From the NCBI GenBank assembly GCA_963995505.1, contig OZ023182.1, forward strand, positions 5,696,707 to 5,760,706: 64,000 nt of DNA, in the 5' to 3' direction. Every line of letters begins with the position of its first letter. Positions within the stretch are counted from its first letter, which is position 1. Shown here piece by piece: positions 11,801 through 22,300 of this stretch. Under the pieces are notes generated by a model. The model had not been told where the DNA came from. It made no database searches and saw nothing but the letters and a program-made list of their open reading frames with translations. The position numbers and the translations under genes are program-made. This DNA comes from Hypericum androsaemum. Lineage: Eukaryota > Streptophyta > Magnoliopsida > Malpighiales > Hypericaceae.

Positions 11801-12625
11801 ATTTACTTGGACCTATGTTGTCAATAGCGCGCTATAGCGGCGCTATAGCGGCGCTATGTAGCGTTTTGGGCACCCACCGCTACGCTATGCTGCTGTTAAA
11901 CGCTATAGACAGTAGCGGCTATAGCGGCCGCTATAGCGGCCAAATAGCGGCAGCTATACCACTTTTTGGCCGCTATTTGGTCGCTATTTTAGATTTTGGC
12001 AAGAATTCCTTAAATACCGCTGATTTTTTAACTGTTTACTTATTTATAGAGGGCATATAGGTAGTTTTGGGTATTGGGCAAGTGATTTTTTCCCTTTTTT
12101 TCAGTTGCCGAGTAAGTTAATAAGTTTTGGGTATTGGGTAAGTTATTTTTTTAGTTGCTGTGTAAGTTTTGGGTATTGGGTAAGTGATTTTTCCCCTTTT
12201 TTTCAGTTGTCGAGTAAGTTAATAAATTTTGGATATTGGGTAAGTGATTTTTTAGTTGCTGTGTAAGTTTTGGGTATTGGGTAAGTGATTTTTCTCTTTT
12301 TTGGCTGACTTTTAGTTGCTGTGTTTGTAATTTGGTGGTTGTTCTGTGTTTTTTTGTTGCCCAGTAAGTTAATATGTCTATTTTTTAGTATTTATGTTTA
12401 TTTTGTACACTGATTTTTAGTGTTCTCAATAGCGGTCATCCCGCTACCGCTATACCGCTATAGCATTTTAGAGGGGTAACCGCTACGCGACGCTATCTGC
12501 TATTGACAACATAGACTTGGACCCGGTTATCCTTTCAGGTAACTGCAGTTGGAGGTTATGGAGGTCTGGTAGATATAATCTCCCAGTTTGGGAGCCACTA
12601 CTGCGTACTCCGCTGCAATTCCTAA
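8804..12625 (+). CDS. THO6: THO complex subunit 6 / DWA1 WD40 protein, 13 exons
   Basis: THO6 is a WD40 subunit of the THO/TREX mRNA-export complex. The Arabidopsis orthologue DWA1 is also reported as a CUL4-DDB1 substrate receptor in ABA signalling. Exons are 8804-8998, 9149-9180, 9283-9372, 9484-9560, 9687-9732, 9825-9885, 9975-10028, 10158-10238, 10732-10771, 10857-10969, 11142-11252, 11578-11694 and 12539-12625. All are phase-consistent and encode 367 residues, the length I recall for DWA1. Recognisable stretches are GDATNWDEDAYRESI at the start, LRAHDGPAYDVKFYGD, KGPWGALSPMPE, FSAAGDSCAYCWDV, ITGSEDGTVRIWDCKSGKC, VGAEPLVRHFDINGA and VGGYGGLVDIISQFGS near the end. Intron 12 (11695-12538) has been enlarged by a hAT-type MITE. 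DGAT1 follows downstream, as near At2g19430-At2g19450. Confidence 0.95.
11813..12514. mobile_element. hAT-type MITE in THO6 intron 12, with 8-bp TSD
   Basis: A perfect 16-bp terminal inverted repeat (CTATGTTGTCAATAGC, with its complement at the right end) bounds a 702-bp element. The 8-bp target duplication ACTTGGAC flanks it at 11805-11812 and 12515-12522. Both subterminal regions are packed with CTATAGCGG and GCTATAGCG motifs in both orientations, the layout of transposase-binding subterminal repeats. The core holds several tandem copies of a unit containing GGGTATTGGGTAAGTGATTTTT. No transposase is encoded, so it is non-autonomous. The superfamily call rests on the TSD length. Confidence 0.88.
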
Positions 12626-14619
12626 AAGGCTGCCATGTTTAACTCACCAACATCCCAGGTTTGAGCTTCTTTAGCAATCCAGACGTTGCAGCTACTCTAG
12701 ATCTTTTCTTGGTCATTAGTTAACCTCGCACTGAAGTTCACGCACTATAACATTAGATAAATGTTTTAACCGCTTGACAACTCCAAACTCTTCAATCTGT
12801 GTTAACTCTCTACTCAAATAATAGGATTTCCTCTCCTAGGGCCATATTGTCATGGGCTGATTTCTCGGAGGCCCGAATCAGTACAATCGGTAATGGAGGT
12901 GCTGCTCGGTATCCGGAAACATTGAGCCGACTTTTTTTTGGAGTAAACGCGTTTGTCGGGTTCTCATTTTCATGATAACACGAAGCAAGGGAAAATAAAT
13001 GACTGGATTTCTTTTTTTTTTTTGGTGAAAATGGTGGGTTAAAACCCCTATATAAATATGATTTGGTTTCCTTCGTCCTTAAGAAAACCCGTTGTCAATT
13101 TTGGGCCATACAATTACCCACCATTTCCAACAAAAAAGAAAAGAAAACCCGTTGTCAATTTTGGGCCATACAATTACCCAGAAAGCATTACCTTGCCTTT
13201 TGCGGTGGTTTGGATGATGTAAACATCCAGAACTGGCTCAACCGTCTGGCTTGGTTCGGTTTATTTCGGAGGCAACAGGGTTTCTCTCTCGAAATCAGCT
13301 GATATTCGAATACTAATATTTTAATGCAACTGGGTAAAGATAATTTAAGCCTTGCAAGTTGATCAACATCCATCGTCACGTCCTTTTCTTCAGCCCTACA
13401 CCAGGTCAACGAGTTCTATTATTAAAAAGTAAACCCCAACTATTCTGTATATCCTTGGAAATCCGATCAAATATCAGGAAATAAACAAGAACGATCATGA
13501 CGTTGGAATGCAACAGCTTTGAGTAAAATTTGGAAACTTTATCGCCAATGTTTTGTAGTGAAGCACTTGGATGAACCTTTCGATTGGAATAAAACGTTTC
13601 ATGTTAAATTCATTTGGCAAATTGCTTGAGACTGATTTGTCATCAGCCCTGGACAAGTTTTGAATGAGTTTATGAGAAAATGATATATTTAAGGTTGTTG
13701 TATTTTACAAATAGTTTGATTTCGAACGTAATAACGGAAAAATATGTTTTTAAAAAATTACATAATTCAAAAGATACATTTACAAAAGAATCCTTGTTCC
13801 TACCGGGCATAAATAACCATTGCATCATGTGTAACAAAAACCGAAAATTCAAATTCATCGTTACAGCCGTCAAAACTTATACGACGTGGGAACTCAGTAT
13901 TGAAGCGATTGTCCAGAGGGCAAGATCAGGAAGTAGAAGCAAAAATTGTTTCAGCTACTAATTAGCAATCGGAATATGCTCCCGTTGGTTTCATGTGGTT
14001 TGTATAATGTTTCAGTTGAGCTATATTGTCACGTTCCCAATTGGGAATCGGAATAATCCAAACACATTATCCCAAGAGGTCGGTGTTTCTATTCCCAATT
14101 TGAATTCGTCCACCGAATCCAAGGAGAGTCAAAGACAAGCAATCGCCGATCAATTTTGGTTTTTAATGAAGTGCAGTGGAGATTGCTCATTGCATCGCTT
14201 AGAAGGAGAAGCCGCCTTGTTGAGAAGTAATTGCAAAATATAATGGAAAAAAAAGAATACATGCATAGGATTCAATTGGAAATTTGAAAATTCATCCTTG
14301 TCTTAAATTCTTTTTATTGTCTTAAGATCGGATTTTCGGGTAAATTGGGTATATTTACTTGCTTCCCATAATTATAAACTAGTAAAAACGCATGCGCGAT
14401 GCGAGTGCCGTTCTATTTCAAAACCTGCAAAGAATTTAGGGTTTGGGATTTCAGATTCAGGGTTTCGGGGTTTGGTAATTTCGGGGTTTAGGATTTAGGT
14501 TTTGGTTTTGAGGTTTCGAGTTTCGAGTTAGAGTTTCGAAATTCCTTATAAAAACAGGGCAATCCGAGAATTTTAAAAAATTGGTGAATAAGGTTTTCAC
14601 CGTGGGAAGCTTGGGCCGC
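12626..14619. other. Gene-poor spacer after THO6
   Basis: The first few hundred bases probably hold the THO6 3' untranslated region. A direct duplication lies at 13081-13180 and is listed separately. Short open frames near 13680 and 13995 match nothing I recognise. The segment around 14370-14420 (ACTAGTAAAAACGCATGCGC and following) resembles the left end of plant repeat elements that sit next to captured gene pieces, but its boundary could not be fixed. Confidence 0.4.
13081..13180. repeat. 60-bp-spaced direct duplication with 40 identical bases
   Basis: Positions 13081-13120 and 13141-13180 are identical over 40 bp, starting AAGAAAACCCGTTGTCAATT. The period is exactly 60 bp, so this is a recent local duplication. 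Confidence 0.9.
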
Positions 14620-14639
14620 CGCCATGAAGCTGGCCACTA

Positions 14640-14990
14640 GAGCAGCTACTGCTGCCCCGATCAGAGAAAGACTACTCCAGCCTGCGCGCCCCCGTTGCGA
14701 TGCACCATCGTCGTTGTCGCATGTCTTCGGGCTGCCGACCTGAACTCTCGAACTCCCTCGCCCTCAAGCAGGCAAAGGCCCTCTTCAACCTCGTCAAGCA
14801 GACCGACATGAACTCCCTCACCCTCAGGCTCGCCACCGTCATTCAGTCCTCCCCGGCGGCCGAGGCCCGCGCTATGGCCGCTATACTCTACCGTCCTCCC
14901 CAAGCAGCTTCCCCATCCTCGAGTCCAACCTTTGCCCGAGAAGCGTCCCACGCATCAGGAACTCGTAGGCTATGTACCTGACCAAGAGGC
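14640..14990 (+). pseudogene. Importin-5-like gene fragment
   Basis: An open stretch from about 14737 reads ALFNLVKQTDMNSLTLRLA and then QSSPAAEARAMAAIL. This matches the N-terminal HEAT region of importin-5 (karyopherin beta-3), where the family usually has AEALFNL.KQTDP.SL..KLA and EARAMAAILLRKQL. Straight after AAIL the expected RKQL text continues only in another frame (LPKQL near 14898), which shows a frameshift. The rest of the roughly 1100-residue importin is absent, and the upstream sequence is not importin-like. It is a gene fragment, perhaps carried by a transposon, and is unlikely to make a working transport receptor. Confidence 0.6.
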
Positions 14991-15094
14991 GGTTGGAGGG
15001 GATCGGTGGAGGAGCGTAAGGCGCTTCCCTATCCTTGTGCTTCCTCGATGCACCGTCCGGTAAGATCCTGGGAGGGTGTTGTACCTTTTGGCTC

Positions 15095-16010
15095 CTCCTC
15101 GAGGGGTAAAATCGTCACTTCTACGGTGCAACACCAAACTACCTACAAAAAAATTCCTTTTATTATAGTAAGATAAATTTATCTAACATAAATAGTGTAC
15201 ATATGAATATCATAAACAACCAAATAATAAACGCCTCTTGACATACTAAATGACAACATATTTGATATATTTAAATTAAATCTAAAAAAGAGAATATAAA
15301 CTGACATGACTTAAATTTGAAATATATTAAAATTTTAACCTAATCAGATATACGAAATGCAAAATCCCCAAAGAAATATAAGTATCAAGATGGCTTTCCT
15401 AATAGTTTACCTCCTCGTAAAAGATAGCTCGATTAATAATTAACGACATTTGCTTTCTCGTGTTCTTGGCTACGACCATGGAAGATGGATCCAGAGCATT
15501 CCACCTAAACCGCCACCTCCTCCTCCACAAACCTCCGTCTGCATTCTCTCTTAAAAAGAGCACCCCAACATATCAAACGGTGTCGTTAAAGCAGCTAACA
15601 CCCTTCAAACACACAAAACGACGTCGTGATAGCAGTTAACACCCTCACCTTCGGCTAAAACAGCAAAATCCAAAAAAAAAAAACTTAATGTATCCTGTTC
15701 TCTTACACCTAAAAAGTAAAAACAAAGGAAACGCAGAAAACAGACAAAACGAAACTTGTTTGGTAGAGAAGAGGACTCTTATTTGGAAATAGAAAAGAAG
15801 AGGAGAACATGGCGAGGGATAGCTGCCTGGCGCGTCACTGCCAGGGCCGCTGTCGGCGGAGCTATCGGTGGCGCCGTTGGTCGTGACCGGTGCTTGGTGT
15901 TTCAATTTTTAGGGGTAAAATAGTCACTTCCATATGACACACCAAATTACTTAAAAAGATGTTTTTTTTAATAGTAAGATAACTTTATTATATTTATAAT
16001 AAATAACGTG
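15095..16010. repeat. Two diverged copies of an AGGGGTAAAAT repeat beside the gene fragments
   Basis: A segment starting AGGGGTAAAATCGTCACTT and running through ACACCAAACTAC to AGTAAGATAA lies at about 15102-15180. A diverged copy starting AGGGGTAAAATAGTCACTT lies at about 15911-15990. Each comes just after a gene fragment (importin-5, then ROMO1-like). Between them, from 15180 to 15660, I see no gene; two hits to the AAAACGACGTCGT-type promoter motif are near 15576 and 15615. Confidence 0.6.
15809..15881 (+). pseudogene. ROMO1/Mgr2-like gene fragment, frameshifted
   Basis: The ATG at 15809 opens MARDSCLAR. After an apparent 2-bp loss, the next frame continues TARAAVGGAIGGAVG. Together these match the start of the small mitochondrial inner-membrane ROMO1/Mgr2 protein of plants (usually MARDSCLARVTAG followed by a Gly/Ala-rich helix). 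The remaining two thirds of the roughly 75-residue protein are absent; the sequence runs straight into a repeat that also follows the importin-5 fragment. The AT-rich leader from 15660 also looks like a copied 5' untranslated region. Confidence 0.5.
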
Positions 16011-16413
16011 ATAATTTGAAGATGGAGAAATGCTCTACTCCAGTGCCACCAGTGATCAGACTTTATGCAAGTTGTTGATTAATAAGAAATACATATAATA
16101 TAACAGACGGCCCACATTTCGTTTGATTTTTTTTTAGAATCTACATTTCGTTTGATAAGATATGATAAATTTGGATACGGAACCCCATAGCTATCCTCAA
16201 GAATTTATACACTTATTTTATGTAATTTACGTATGTGCCCCCTGCACTATATTTTAAATGTAAGATGATTATCTAGCATTTCTTTTAAAAAGATATCCTC
16301 CGGTCCGGACAGAAATTCGGGCAAAAATAATTTACGTGCACTATTTGAAAAGCACTTGGAGACTGTATTAAGTATTAACTTTCTCAAAAAATTATTAACT
16401 TTCTCAATCTAGC
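16011..16413. other. AT-rich spacer
   Basis: No gene, RNA or bounded repeat could be supported in these 400 bp. Confidence 0.4.
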
Positions 16414-16421
16414 GTAAAAAC

Positions 16422-17032
16422 TAGGGATGACAGAAATACTCATATCCTGAGAGTCAGACCCTACTATAACTCCGTGGGTCGAGGGTATGTTAACTTTGAC
16501 TGGGTCTAGAGTAGGATATGAGTATAGTTTCACTTTCTGAGGTGGGGTCTAATGTAGGGAATGAATCCTATGAATCCTTACCCTACTCTTACCCATTTTT
16601 TTCTAATTTGGACCCTTTCCTAACTAGACCCTACTTAAACCCTAATTATACTCATTTATCTTTAAATTTTACTTATAAATTGTAATAGAGTTCTTAAATA
16701 TTATGGAATATCTTTCATGATATCGACTCTAAAATACGAAGTATATATAATTTTAATTTTCTTTATTGATATACTACATATTTTATGATTAATCTTCACA
16801 TATTTATTATAATTTATTTGAATTTTATATAAAGAATTAAAATTTTATATTTAAAAATTATAAAAAATATCTTGCATTTAATTCAAGAATCGCCCTGGAG
16901 ATCCTAAAGGTAAGAGTATGGGTCTAATAATGAAATTTATCAAAAATTTATAATAAAATATGAGTCCAATTTTTCAAACTAGAGTATGGATAGAGTCCTA
17001 CCAATACTCTACTTTACCCATTGCCATCTCTA
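16422..17032. mobile_element. hAT-type MITE (TAGGGATG family), 8-bp TSD
   Basis: The ends are imperfect inverted repeats: TAGGGATGACAGAAAT on the left and, read inward from the right, TAGAGATGGCAATGGG. The flanks are GTAAAAAC at 16414-16421 and GTCAAAAC at 17033-17040, an 8-bp duplication with one mismatch. Subterminal regions carry repeated GGGTC and TACCCTAC motifs in opposite orientation. The terminus resembles the very common plant TAGGGGTGGCAA-type hAT MITEs. No coding capacity was seen. Confidence 0.8.
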
Positions 17033-17549
17033 GTCAAAACGAAAATGATTACCAATGATAGTTGGTCGTTAGATTTAACCAGGCACGACCGTTTCTCAAC
17101 ATTATAAAGACATGAATTAACGTACTGTAGTGATCTATGATTTGAAAGGAGCTGCGCTTATATGATATGCTAAGTACGAGGTCTAGCTCTTTTTATCACA
17201 CTGTTCTATTTTTAATATTTTTAGGTCTCAAAATAATATTGCAGATAAAATATGATATGTTAATTCATTAATTAATAAAAGGAAAACTCATATTGTTCAA
17301 CAGTAAAAGATGAATTATGAACGAAAATTGCTTCAAGTGGTAGGTAATTTGGATTCATCTGAGGAGTTATTGGTTCAAATATTTCCAATATAAAGATATC
17401 ATTGAGAAAATTATTTCCTAAATAGAACTAAAAAATCTTGATTCGAATACGTTCACGCAGATTAACTACTGAAATTGTTCTTTTTAATTAATGAAGATTT
17501 TTCTCAAAGATCACGCTTGCATTCACTCAAAAAGAGTTCACACATACAT

Positions 17550-18106
17550 TAAAACTTTTCTAAAGTGATATTGTTGAGACCGGAGAAAAATATCACTTTA
17601 GAAAGCTTATTAGATAAGAGAGGTTTAAGTTTTTTTTTCAAAAAATTAAAATTGAAATTTTGAATAATAAATATGTAAATACCAAGAAATTACTTTGTCT
17701 ATATACAAATTACCTAAAATTTTGACTTATAACGTTATTCAAATGATACGCTCAATTGAGATATTTTCTTACAACAAGACGACGATCACAAGGACCATTC
17801 GAAGACGATCGATAAGATGAATGATGATATAATTTATCTAATAAATAATTTCAGCATAAACTAATGTCTTAAAATATTATTCGAATTCGTAAAATATGAA
17901 AAATATATGTATTTATTAAAAAATATCACTTTATGCGAAAATTGGGACCGAGATTTAGCATTAAGCTTTTCTGAAAAAGTATTAGTTATTACGATAAAGA
18001 GGTTATTAAATTTTTACACTTGTCCTGACTCGGGACCAAAACTTTTTATCAATTTAGAAGAGTTATCACTTTAGAGGAGATCACTTTACAAAAGTTTTAC
18101 AGTAAT
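17550..18106. repeat. Inverted-repeat-bounded AT-rich element
   Basis: The left end TTAAAACTTTTCTAAAGTGA at 17550 is mirrored at the right end, where the sequence up to about 18106 is the reverse complement with one mismatch. Internal copies of ATATCACTTTA recur in both orientations; one pair folds into a hairpin at about 17556-17605. I could not define a target-site duplication, so the exact edges and class are open. It is probably a non-autonomous DNA transposon. Confidence 0.45.
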
Positions 18107-18250
18107 AACCAACGAAATTATTCTTTTTAATTAATGAAGATTTTAAATTTTAGAATGTAACTATTTCAAACCCTTAGAAATATCAAAATTTAAAATTGCT
18201 AAAAACAATTCATCGGGACTCGTGCATTAAATAAGTTGCTCTCTCCCATT

Positions 18251-18792
18251 TGGGATTTTTTCCAAAATAGGCAGAAAACATAGATATATTCCCTAAATAG
18301 ATAAAAACTTAATATATTCTAAAAATATGTAAAATTTAAATTCAAAATTTAAAAAAATAGGGGTGACGACCCAAGAGTAGGTCGTCTCTTTCTCTTTAAA
18401 GGACACATCATTTACAAAAAAAAATATAATAATGGAGGCGACCCAAGATTGAGGTTAATTTTTTTTTTATTTTACATAATTTTTTGAGCTCTACGTATAT
18501 GTCTCGATAAATTAAGCAAAATTAAATCAAAATTTAACTCATTCGGACAATTTAAGACTAACTTATGCCAATTATAAAATAAATAAAAAAGAGTTGCAAA
18601 TTTTTTGAATAGTCAAGGAGGCTCTCTACACTTCGGCCGCCTCCATTATTATATTTTTTTTGTACAGTTGATGTGTCCTTTAAAGAGAAAGAGACGAAGT
18701 GGGTCGTCACCTCTATTTTTTTAATTTCGAATTTAATTTTTGCATATTTAGAAAATATATCTATGTTTTCTGCCTATTTTGGAAAAAATCCC
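18251..18792. mobile_element. Foldback element with long inverted arms
   Basis: Left arm about 18252-18455 and right arm about 18634-18792 are inverted copies of each other. Both share GGGATTTTTTCCAAAATAGG, CAGAAAACATAGATATATT, GGTGACGACCCA and TTTAAAGGACACATCA in order. The left arm carries extra bases, so the arms have diverged by indels as well as substitutions. The 8-bp sequence CTCCCATT flanks both sides (18243-18250 and 18793-18800), a likely target duplication. If transcribed, the arms would form a long hairpin RNA. No protein is encoded. Confidence 0.75.
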
Positions 18793-18800
18793 CTCCCATT

Positions 18801-19375
18801 CTCCCCTCCTATATATGATCTATACTACCCACAAGCATTTAGAACGATGAAAAAGTTGTTTTAGCTGAATCATATCTTGAGTTCGAGTCGTTGAGAACGT
18901 ATCAATATCTAATACTTGTTGAAAAAGATTTACCGTCTATCAAAAATTCTACCAAACTCGAACTGAATTGGTCGACTTAGTGAGCTGTATACAAAGTGTT
19001 ACAAACCAAATATATTTATACCCCGTGTGCCCCGGTCATAATTCCAATTATACCCCTACACCTACTCTCGAAGTTTCGTCATTCGATCTCCCTACCACCG
19101 TCTAAATATAATATTTTTATCAAAATTCTTACAAAAGCAAAATCCAAAATTAAAATATCCCCTTAGACTAGTTGCTTCCACCCCCTCTCCTTCACCGCCA
19201 CGACCCCCCTTCCTTCTATTTGCATGAACCTCCCTTAAAAGCATAACACCGCGCCCCTCCCTTTATTATCTCCTCTCTCTCTCTCTCTCACCCCTAAAAC
19301 GACATCTCGCTGACCTTAAAACGCGCCTCCGCTCTTGAATTCTACCCCGCGCGCGAAACCGCTCGCTCTTGTCCA
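18801..19375. promoter_or_regulatory. DGAT1 upstream region with CT repeat in the leader
   Basis: AT-rich DNA gives way after about 19150 to a C-rich leader. A (CT)n microsatellite lies at about 19273-19288, some 90 bp before the ATG, a frequent 5'-UTR feature in plants. Transcription start was not resolved. Confidence 0.45.
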
Positions 19376-22300
19376 ATGGCGATACTCGACTCGCCGGCGG
19401 ATCGCTCAATCGCGTCCGGCTCCGTATCCACCGCTTCCGCGATAGACTCCCCGTCGGATCTCCGGCGTCGTCCGGCCGCCTCCGCGGCTGCAGATGATGA
19501 CGCTTCCTCGTCGGCCGCCAATGGAGCTCCGGATCGTCAGGGAGGAGGAGGATCGGACGTGAAGTTCACTTACCGGCCGTCGGTTCCGGCTCATAGATCG
19601 CTTAAGGAGAGTCCTCTTAGCTCCGACAACATTTTCAAGCAGGTGATTACCAAGTCCTTACTCTCTCTCTCTCTCTCTCTCTATCTGAGCTTTTTTTTCG
19701 CTTAATCAGTTTGGTGGTTGGATGTTCGAATTGTGGAAAATTAGCGCCGTGTTTGTTTGGGAATTCAATCCGTTAATTCGATTTTATTTCGCATTTATCC
19801 TCGTGGCTGTTAAGTTAATAATTCTTATGCCAGTGGTCCACGGGCTTAACGTTTAATTAATCTGTTTGCAGTTGTTAAGCTGATTTTATTAGCTTTTTTC
19901 CAATGGAATGATCTTTTTACGGTGAATGGCAGAGTAAATTGATGCAATGCGTTAATGCATTGCAATTTTCTCCCGTCTTAAACGTGATTACTGAATTTGT
20001 TGGAATTTCTGATGCAGAGTCACGCTGGTCTCTTCAATCTCTGCATAGTAGTGCTCGTGGCAGTCAACAGCAGACTTATCATTGAAAACTTAATGAAGGT
20101 TCGTGTCCTTCCTATATTGTAGTTCTAGTGTTGCAGAGAGATAGGTGGTGCTTGTGGAGTTTTTGCTTTGTGATTGAAGGCCAATGCTTCTTCAGCTTGA
20201 GTTAGATGTTGGTTTCAGAAGATGTCAACATAGTTGTTCATATGTGTGTGTTTCTGGTGTGGTCGTGCGTGGTTTTTGTCTCAATGGGGGATGGTGTTGA
20301 TTTGTTTGAGCTAATGTATGTAGTGTTGTGAGATTGACTTCAAATCTTTCCCATAATTGCAGTATGGATGGTTAATCAAGGCTGGTTTTTGGTTTAGTTC
20401 AAAGTCGTTGAGAGATTGGCCCCTCCTAATGTGCTGGTAAGTGTATCATCATGTTACTAGCGATTTGTTATTGGTCCCGAAGCCTAACAACGGCTGCTGT
20501 TGTTGCAGTCTTACTCTCCCGTTGTTTGCTTTTGCCGCCTTTCTAGTTGAGAAGTTGGCATATCGGAAAACTATATCAGATCCGGTAAGTCTAATTTTGC
20601 CTTTCAACAAGTGCTTGCATACGGCATGATCTGTACAGAAGTTTGGGCTTCAGATTTTTGAAAAAAGGAACTCAATTGCAACATGCATAGTACTATCTTT
20701 TTATTTTCTTTGTGCTTATCTTTTCAGGTTGTTGTGAGCCTTCATATCCTTATTACAACAGTGGCAGTTGTGTACCCCGTTTGGGTGATTCTCAGGTGTA
20801 TCTTCTTATCTTGGTTTCTTTTTCCCTGTTCTGCTAGTGATTTTAAAACTGATTAACATAAAACATAATATATCCTACAATTACACAACTTCATTGAAGT
20901 TGCTAAAGTTTTTGAGCACTAAATGTAAATTACATGAGCATGATCAAGATTTAGCACATGAAGACTTTAATAGTCAAGTTGTTGGCACTCTGAATCTTGA
21001 CCCTATAGGAATGACATGGATGTGTAGTTAGCGGCTTGCAACTAGTATTGATTGCATTCCTTGAAACTTTGACCTACATTATGTGTGTGGTATTTTTTAT
21101 AGCATGCGACTCATCTCATATAAACGATCACGATAAGTACATGTTTCGCCCTCAAGGGATGGTACATCCACATGCTCACAGTACGATGAAGTTTACTTTG
21201 TTTTCAGTGCTTATTTAAATCCCATAAACTGGGCTGAGCCTTGCAATGCAAACTATTACTCTGTCATAAGCAATCTACTCTGATATGTGGAGCAAAGTTT
21301 ATGAGTGGGCTGAAATTTTGATTTGTTTTTCTTTTGCATTCAGTTGGCTTCTTTGTATGCATATGCTCAATTTTCTCTGAACTTGTGCAGTTGTGATTCT
21401 GCTTTCCAATCCGGTGTCACATTGATGCTCTTTGCATGCATAGTATGGTTAAAGTTGGTTTCTTATGCTCATACAAACCACGATATAAGAGCAATGGCCA
21501 GGGCAACTGAGAAGGTACTAGTGAATATACATTTCATAGCTGATAATAAATCTTGGTACTCTGTTTATTGCATTGCCAGTGGAGTTTGATAGGATCGCTT
21601 GATATTGTTGGCATAGCAGAGAAAACCAGAATTCTGAGAGAGCTCGAAACACTTTTCTTACCTGATGAGTTTCTTGTGTTTGATGGTAGGAAGATGCTCC
21701 ATCTAGTTCTTTGAATGTAGAGTGTTATCGGGATGTTAGCTTCAAGAGCTTGGTATACTTCATGGTTGCTCCCACGCTATGTTACCAGGTACGAGTCTTA
21801 CCCTCCCTCAAACGTCTGTCAACACCAATTACACATCGTTTGAGATACTCACATTTTCGTTCTTTTATATGACACGGAAGTCCTTATGACTCTCTGATTT
21901 ACAAAACAGATATGCTTCTAACTCTGATTGCAGTCTCCTGGCATGCTACCTATGGTTTTAGCCAACATTGTTCAGACTGATCTGTCCTATTTTTTCCCAC
22001 GTGTTGGGATTCTCTAATCTTGAATTCTTGATCTCCACGTATTGTATGTAGCCAAGCTATCCTCGCACACCTTGTATACGGAAAAGTTGGGTGCTTCGGC
22101 AGTTTGTCAAGTTGATAATATTTACAGGCCTGATGGGATTCATCATAGAACAAGTGAGTCAAATGACAGGTTTCAACTATGAGATTTTTATCTTCCTTCC
22201 CATGTTTTCCTTGAGAAGCCAATATCTCCTAACATATTTGTGGCCTTAATCTGTGCAGTATATCAACCCCATTGTCCAAAATTCTCAACATCCATTAAAG

